Below are positions 16,314 through 19,116 of a stretch of 19,116 nucleotides of DNA, piece after piece (positions within the stretch are counted from its first letter, which is position 1; the number at the start of each line of letters is the position of its first letter). The notes under the pieces were generated by a model. The model ran no database searches and was not told the origin of the DNA. It saw only the letters and a list, made by a program, of their open reading frames with translations. This DNA is from CAG-492 sp035388585. GTDB lineage: Bacteria > Bacillota > Clostridia > TANB77 > CAG-508. Location of the stretch: the NCBI GenBank assembly GCA_035388585.1, contig DAOOQE010000022.1, forward strand, positions 1 to 19,116, in the 5' to 3' direction. The position numbers were made by a program, and so were the translations under genes.

Positions 16314-16460
16314 TTATTTATTATATAATTTTAATTTTAATTTAGCTCCTTGTTTGTTATGAAGTATTTTAGAGTCAATAAAATTATAAATAAAGTAAAA
16401 AATTATAAAAGAATTAAAAAGAAAAGTAATAAAAAATAAGTCTAATAAATCAATAAGCAT
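16314..16460 (-). CDS. 48-aa single-span membrane protein at the head of the secretion operon
   Basis: The ATG (complement of 16458-16460) follows AAGGAG (complement of 16463-16468), with a rather short 2-nt gap. The protein begins MLIDLLDLFF, has one hydrophobic helix (about residues 8-28) and a basic tail (HNKQGAKLKLKLYNK), so the tail should face the cytoplasm. It lies 46 nt ahead of the virD4 frame in the same orientation and is probably cotranscribed. I know no family for it. Confidence 0.6.
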   Translation of the reverse strand: MLIDLLDLFFITFLFNSFIIFYFIYNFIDSKILHNKQGAKLKLKLYNK

Positions 16461-16541
16461 CACTCCTTAAAAAAAATTTTGTTATTTAATGGGATATTAG
16501 TACGAATAGTATTAGAATAAAAAATCATTTTTTGAAAAAAA

Positions 16542-16556
16542 TATAGTTGAACTATA
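16542..16556. promoter_or_regulatory. Inverted repeat between divergent transcription units
   Basis: TATAGT-TGA-ACTATA lies between the minus-strand secretion operon and the plus-strand DUF1858 gene. It is upstream of both and could be an operator. A weak minus-strand promoter may lie between it and 16480. The remainder of 16461-16589 shows nothing else. Confidence 0.35.
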
Positions 16557-16589
16557 ACAATAAAAACATAATACAACATAATTTAAAAA

Positions 16590-16618
16590 TTGTCTATACA
16601 ATTTTAAAAAATTATGAT
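16590..16618 (+). promoter_or_regulatory. Promoter of the DUF1858-kinase pair
   Basis: TTGTCT at 16590-16595 and TATGAT at 16613-16618 are separated by 17 bp. The SD AAAAGGAGGTG follows just before the ATG at 16659. Confidence 0.7.
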
Positions 16619-16658
16619 AGAATTCACATAAAGGACACAAAGAAAAGGAGGTGATAAA

Positions 16659-16844
16659 ATGATAAATAAGGAAACTAAAATTGGAGATTTAATAAGAGAG
16701 TATCCAGAAAAAGCAGATATATTATTACAATCAGGAATGCATTGCTTAGGATGTCCAGCTTCACAAATTGAAACTTTAGAAGAAGCATGTGAGGTTCATG
16801 GAATAGATGTAAATGAATTACTTGAAAAACTAAATAAAGAATAA
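16659..16844 (+). CDS. DUF1858 (hybrid-cluster-associated, ScdA-N-like) redox protein
   Basis: The 61-aa protein has the family hallmarks: an N-terminal TKIGDLIREYPEKADILLQSGMHCLGCPAS with the CLGCPAS cysteine pair (Cys29 and Cys32), then ETLEEACEVHGIDVNELLEKLN. Proteins of this family are small and soluble, and are thought to act in redox or iron-sulfur/nitrosative stress contexts; the exact role here is unknown. The start has a consensus AAGGAGGTG SD. It is followed after 25 nt by a kinase gene and is probably cotranscribed with it. Confidence 0.9.
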   Translation: MINKETKIGDLIREYPEKADILLQSGMHCLGCPASQIETLEEACEVHGIDVNELLEKLNKE

Positions 16845-16869
16845 TAGATATAAAGTGCAGGAGGAGTAT

Positions 16870-17445
16870 ATGGAAAAATCTAAATTGATTATTGTAGAAG
16901 GGCCACAAGGCGTTGGTAAAACAACAATTACTGATTATATTAGAGACACATTAAAACATACAAATCTATATAGATTAAATGGGATAAGTGATTCTACAGT
17001 ATCAGGACTTGAAAAATCTAAAAGAATGTATGAAAATCTTTTAGAGTATTTAAAAAAAATGGAGAATAACAATATAAATCTATTGTTTGATAGAACTTTT
17101 TTTTCCGAAGAAAATTACTGTAGATTAGGGTTTAAGGAGTATGATTTTACAGAACCATATAATAGTCTTGTTGATTCTTTGGCCAATTTAGATTTTGAAA
17201 TATATTATATAACATTATTTTTAAGTGATGAAAAACAATATGAAAATAGATTAAATAGAGATGAAAAAGATGGTCCAAATTATGCTAAATATAAAGCTCA
17301 AAATAGCATAAATCAACAAAAGGTATATTTAGAAATGTCTAAAGAGATAGAAGAAAAAAATACTAAGATTAAGGTAATTAATTTAGATACTAATAAGAAT
17401 TTTGAAATTATTAAAAAAGAAATAAGAGAAATATTACAATATTAA
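16870..17445 (+). CDS. Thymidylate kinase-like nucleotide/nucleoside kinase
   Basis: The 191-aa P-loop kinase has Walker A EGPQGVGKTT at about 10-19, a DRTFFSEENYCRLGF segment near residues 75-90 (the DR[TSF] motif of the dTMP kinase/deoxynucleoside kinase group), and a LFLSDEKQYENRLNRDEKDG lid-like region near 120-135. It would phosphorylate a (deoxy)nucleoside or nucleoside monophosphate; the exact substrate cannot be told from sequence. The start is the ATG at 16870 because AGGAGG lies at 16859-16864; the GTG at 16855 is upstream of that site and unlikely. Confidence 0.8.
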   Translation: MEKSKLIIVEGPQGVGKTTITDYIRDTLKHTNLYRLNGISDSTVSGLEKSKRMYENLLEYLKKMENNNINLLFDRTFFSEENYCRLGFKEYDFTEPYNSLVDSLANLDFEIYYITLFLSDEKQYENRLNRDEKDGPNYAKYKAQNSINQQKVYLEMSKEIEEKNTKIKVINLDTNKNFEIIKKEIREILQY

Positions 17446-17466
17446 TTAATTTAATATTGTAATATT
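17430..17466 (+). terminator. 15-bp hairpin over the kinase stop codon
   Basis: AATATTACAATATTA (17430-17444) pairs with TAATATTGTAATATT (17452-17466). It contains the TAA stop at 17443-17445. The stem is nearly all A/T and the following T-tract is broken (ATAAAAAACATTTTG), so it may stabilise the 3' end rather than terminate efficiently. 17467-17700 holds no gene that I can see. Confidence 0.5.
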
Positions 17467-17701
17467 ATAAAAAACATTTTGTTATTTTATAAATAAAAAA
17501 ATATTAACTAAATTAATACTTTCTTATTATAGTATAAAAATTTTAAATTTATAATATATAACTAATATTAGTTTTAACATTGTACCATTACAGAAAAAAT
17601 TATGAGATTGTACAAAATATAACAAATATTTTAAAAAAAGTTCTCTAAAACACCTTAAACACCATGTATAAACAAAAAAATAAAAAAAAATAAAAAATCT
17701 A

Positions 17702-17730
17702 TTGACAAATTAATAAATCTAGGTTAGAAT
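17702..17730 (+). promoter_or_regulatory. tRNA operon promoter
   Basis: A perfect -35 TTGACA (17702-17707) and TAGAAT (17725-17730) with a 17-bp spacer, 60 nt before the first tRNA. Confidence 0.9.
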
Positions 17731-17789
17731 AGTAAGTGCGTTTAGTTAATATATTTTTTATATATTACTAAACAAATTCCAGTATATCT

Positions 17790-17865
17790 GGGTCATTAGC
17801 TCAGTTGGTAGAGCACTTGACTTTTAATCAAGTTGTCCGCGGTTCGAACCCGCGATGGCTCACCA
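17790..17865 (+). tRNA. trnK: tRNA-Lys (anticodon TTT)
   Basis: The 76-nt tRNA folds as a cloverleaf: acceptor GGGTCAT/ATGGCTC (with G-T pairs), D-arm TAGCTCAGTTGGTAGAGCA, anticodon arm CTTGA-CTTTTAA-TCAAG, and T-arm CGCGG-TTCGAAC-CCGCG. CCA is encoded. It is the first of three tRNAs behind one promoter. Confidence 0.97.
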
Positions 17866-17871
17866 AATCAA

Positions 17872-17897
17872 AGGATTTAAGATAAATCTTAAATCCT
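17872..17897 (+). other. Hairpin between tRNA-Lys and tRNA-Glu
   Basis: AGGATTTAAGA (17872-17882) pairs perfectly with TCTTAAATCCT (17887-17897) around TAAA. There is no T-tract, so it is more likely a processing signal in the tRNA precursor than a terminator. Confidence 0.5.
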
Positions 17898-17913
17898 AAA
17901 GATTTAAATATAA

Positions 17914-17988
17914 GGCCCGTTGGTCAAGCGGTTAAGACACCGCCCTTTCACGGCGGAATCATGGGTTCGATTCCCGTACGGGTCACCA
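17914..17988 (+). tRNA. trnE: tRNA-Glu (anticodon TTC)
   Basis: The 75-nt tRNA has acceptor GGCCCGT/ACGGGTC, anticodon arm CCGCC-CTTTCAC-GGCGG and T-arm TGGG-TTCGATT-CCCG. CCA is encoded. The GC-rich stems stand out from the surroundings. Confidence 0.97.
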
Positions 17989-17992
17989 AATT

Positions 17993-18068
<76 letters not shown>

Positions 18069-18092
18069 ATAGAAGGTCAATAGTTTTGAGAT

Positions 18093-18118
18093 AGCTCTTA
18101 ATTAATGGCTTTTTTTTT
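18093..18118 (+). terminator. Likely terminator of the tRNA operon
   Basis: A weak stem AGCT...GGCT (18093-18110) around an AT-rich palindromic TTAATTAA is followed by nine T (18110-18118). The T-tract is good but the stem is poor, so readthrough into the next gene is possible. Confidence 0.5.
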
Positions 18119-18154
18119 AGATTATAATAGCTTTTTTATAAATAGGAGGTATGT

Positions 18155-18886
18155 ATGGAAAAGAAAGTAATATTAGTAACAGGAGGCTCTAGAGGAATTG
18201 GAGCTGAAATAGTTAAAATATTAGCCTGCGAAAATACAGAAGTAATTCTAAATTATAATAATTCAAAAATAGAAGCAGAAAACATAAAAAAAGAATTATT
18301 AAAAAAAGGAGTAAAAATAGAAATATTTAAGGCGGACCTCACAGATAGAAACCAGGTAAATCAGCTTATTCAATTTTGTATAATGAAATATGGAAAAATT
18401 GATGTTTTAATAAATAATGCAGGAATTTCTCAAACTAAACTTTTTACCGAGATTACAGATAATGATTGGAATCTTATAATTCAAACAAACCTGTATAGCA
18501 TTTTCTACACGACTCAGGAAACTGTGAAATATATGATAGAAAAAAAATCAGGATGTATAATAAACATATCATCTATATGGGGAGAAATTGGTTCATCATG
18601 TGAGGTACATTATTCAGTATCAAAAGCAGGAGTTGATGCAATGACAAAGTCATTAGCAAAGGAATTAGGACCATCAGGAATAAGAGTAAATAGTATAGCT
18701 CCAGGAATTATAGATACACAAATGAATGAGTACATAGACACAGATGATTTAAATGAAATAATTAATGATATCCCACTAAAAAAAGTTGGTCCAAAAAATG
18801 ATATTGCAAAATGTGTTAAATGGTTGATAGAGGATACATACACAACAGGTCAGGTAATATCTATAAATGGTGGATGGAAAATATAG
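18155..18886 (+). CDS. fabG: Short-chain dehydrogenase, FabG-like 3-oxoacyl-ACP reductase
   Basis: The 243-aa classical SDR has NAD(P)-binding TGGSRGIG at 9-16, NNAG at 87-90, structural TNLY (Asn112), catalytic Ser140 in ISS, and Tyr153-x-x-x-Lys157 in HYSVSKAG. The C-terminal APGIIDTQM and TGQVISINGGWKI fit the FabG pattern, which reduces 3-oxoacyl-ACP in fatty acid synthesis with NADPH. Because no other fab genes are adjacent and SDRs vary in substrate, another ketoreductase role is possible. The ATG has AGGAGG at 18144-18149 with a 5-nt spacer. It stands alone, between the tRNA operon and a short intergenic region. Confidence 0.85.
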   Translation: MEKKVILVTGGSRGIGAEIVKILACENTEVILNYNNSKIEAENIKKELLKKGVKIEIFKADLTDRNQVNQLIQFCIMKYGKIDVLINNAGISQTKLFTEITDNDWNLIIQTNLYSIFYTTQETVKYMIEKKSGCIINISSIWGEIGSSCEVHYSVSKAGVDAMTKSLAKELGPSGIRVNSIAPGIIDTQMNEYIDTDDLNEIINDIPLKKVGPKNDIAKCVKWLIEDTYTTGQVISINGGWKI

Positions 18887-18951
18887 TATAATTAGTATTT
18901 GATGCAAATATTTGTGAATCGAAAATTTTGTATAGTATAATTAATATTTGA
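18882..18951. repeat. 21-bp imperfect direct repeat after fabG
   Basis: TATAGTATAATTAGTATTTGA (18882-18902) recurs with one change at 18931-18951 (period 49). The first copy overlaps the fabG stop. The copies contain -10-like TATAAT, but neither has a good -35 at the right distance. Confidence 0.55.
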
Positions 18952-19033
18952 CAAACATAATAAAAATCTCAACAAAATTAAAACACAGTAAAGGCTAAAT
19001 AATATTTAAATCTTAAAAATAAAGTAAATTCTA

Positions 19034-19112
19034 TATAATGTATAAATATAAGAGGATTATGAATAATAAAAATTTAAAAATCGCAATTTACTATTAATGT
19101 AATTGCGATTTT
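19034..19112 (+). promoter_or_regulatory. Possible leader/attenuator: -10 box, 12-codon ORF and terminator hairpin
   Basis: TATAAT at 19034-19039 is followed by AGAGG (19051-19055) and a tiny frame at 19059-19097 (MNNKNLKIAIYY). Its TAA lies in the loop of a hairpin formed by AAAATCGCAATT (19077-19088) and AATTGCGATTTT (19101-19112). The hairpin is also a plausible plain terminator for fabG. The gene it might control is outside the window. Confidence 0.4.
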
Positions 19113-19116
19113 AATT

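Overview
The window is extremely AT-rich chromosomal DNA (roughly one fifth G+C by eye) from a low-GC Gram-positive bacterium. It is most likely an uncultured gut Clostridia/Bacilli-type Firmicute. Evidence for this is a gyrB/gyrA pair, a DnaD-like primosome protein with a DnaC/DnaI-type loader, strong AGGAGG ribosome binding sites, frequent TTG starts, and tRNAs with encoded CCA. TGA is a stop here (one ends an open frame at 4128-4130) and Trp is written TGG, so this is not a Mycoplasma-type code.

Layout. 1-259 is AT repeat DNA, then gyrB (+). 2174-2800 is intergenic. 2817-7186 (+) holds an insert between gyrB and gyrA: a TraC-like gene, a virB4 ATPase gene, a ParA/MinD-like gene with degenerate P-loop and octapeptide repeats, an AT desert, and an unknown 242-aa protein. 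A second AT desert (7217-7970) leads to the gyrA promoter and gyrA (+). A bidirectional terminator separates gyrA from dnaC-like and dnaD-like genes (-). A second terminator hairpin follows, then four more type IV secretion genes on the minus strand: a VirB3/PrgI-like protein, a VirB6-like protein, a VirB2/TrbC-like pilin and a VirD4 coupling ATPase, plus a 48-aa membrane protein. The last part (+) has a DUF1858 redox protein and a nucleotide kinase, then tRNA-Lys, tRNA-Glu and tRNA-Thr from one promoter, a FabG-like reductase, and a short terminator/leader at the right edge.

Together the two secretion blocks supply most core parts of a minimal Gram-positive type IV secretion/conjugation machine (VirB2, B3, B4, B6, D4, TraC-like). 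They are split into two blocks that flank gyrA-dnaC-dnaD. No relaxase, integrase or peptidoglycan hydrolase is visible, so this is either part of a larger system, a resident chromosomal apparatus, or a decaying element.

The most striking observation is in virB4. Its reading frame is interrupted twice, each time by one extra C in the arrangement NNN-C-GGN. Each time the zero-frame triplet is CGG and the +1 frame resumes on a glycine codon; the second site lies inside the Walker A motif. I found no other in-frame CGG codon in the window. In addition, the TraC-like, virB4 and virD4 frames are long and open but have no ATG, GTG or TTG at their expected starts. This could be programmed +1 frameshifting at an unassigned or hungry CGG codon combined with unusual initiation, or it could be pseudogenisation. 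The sequence alone does not decide.
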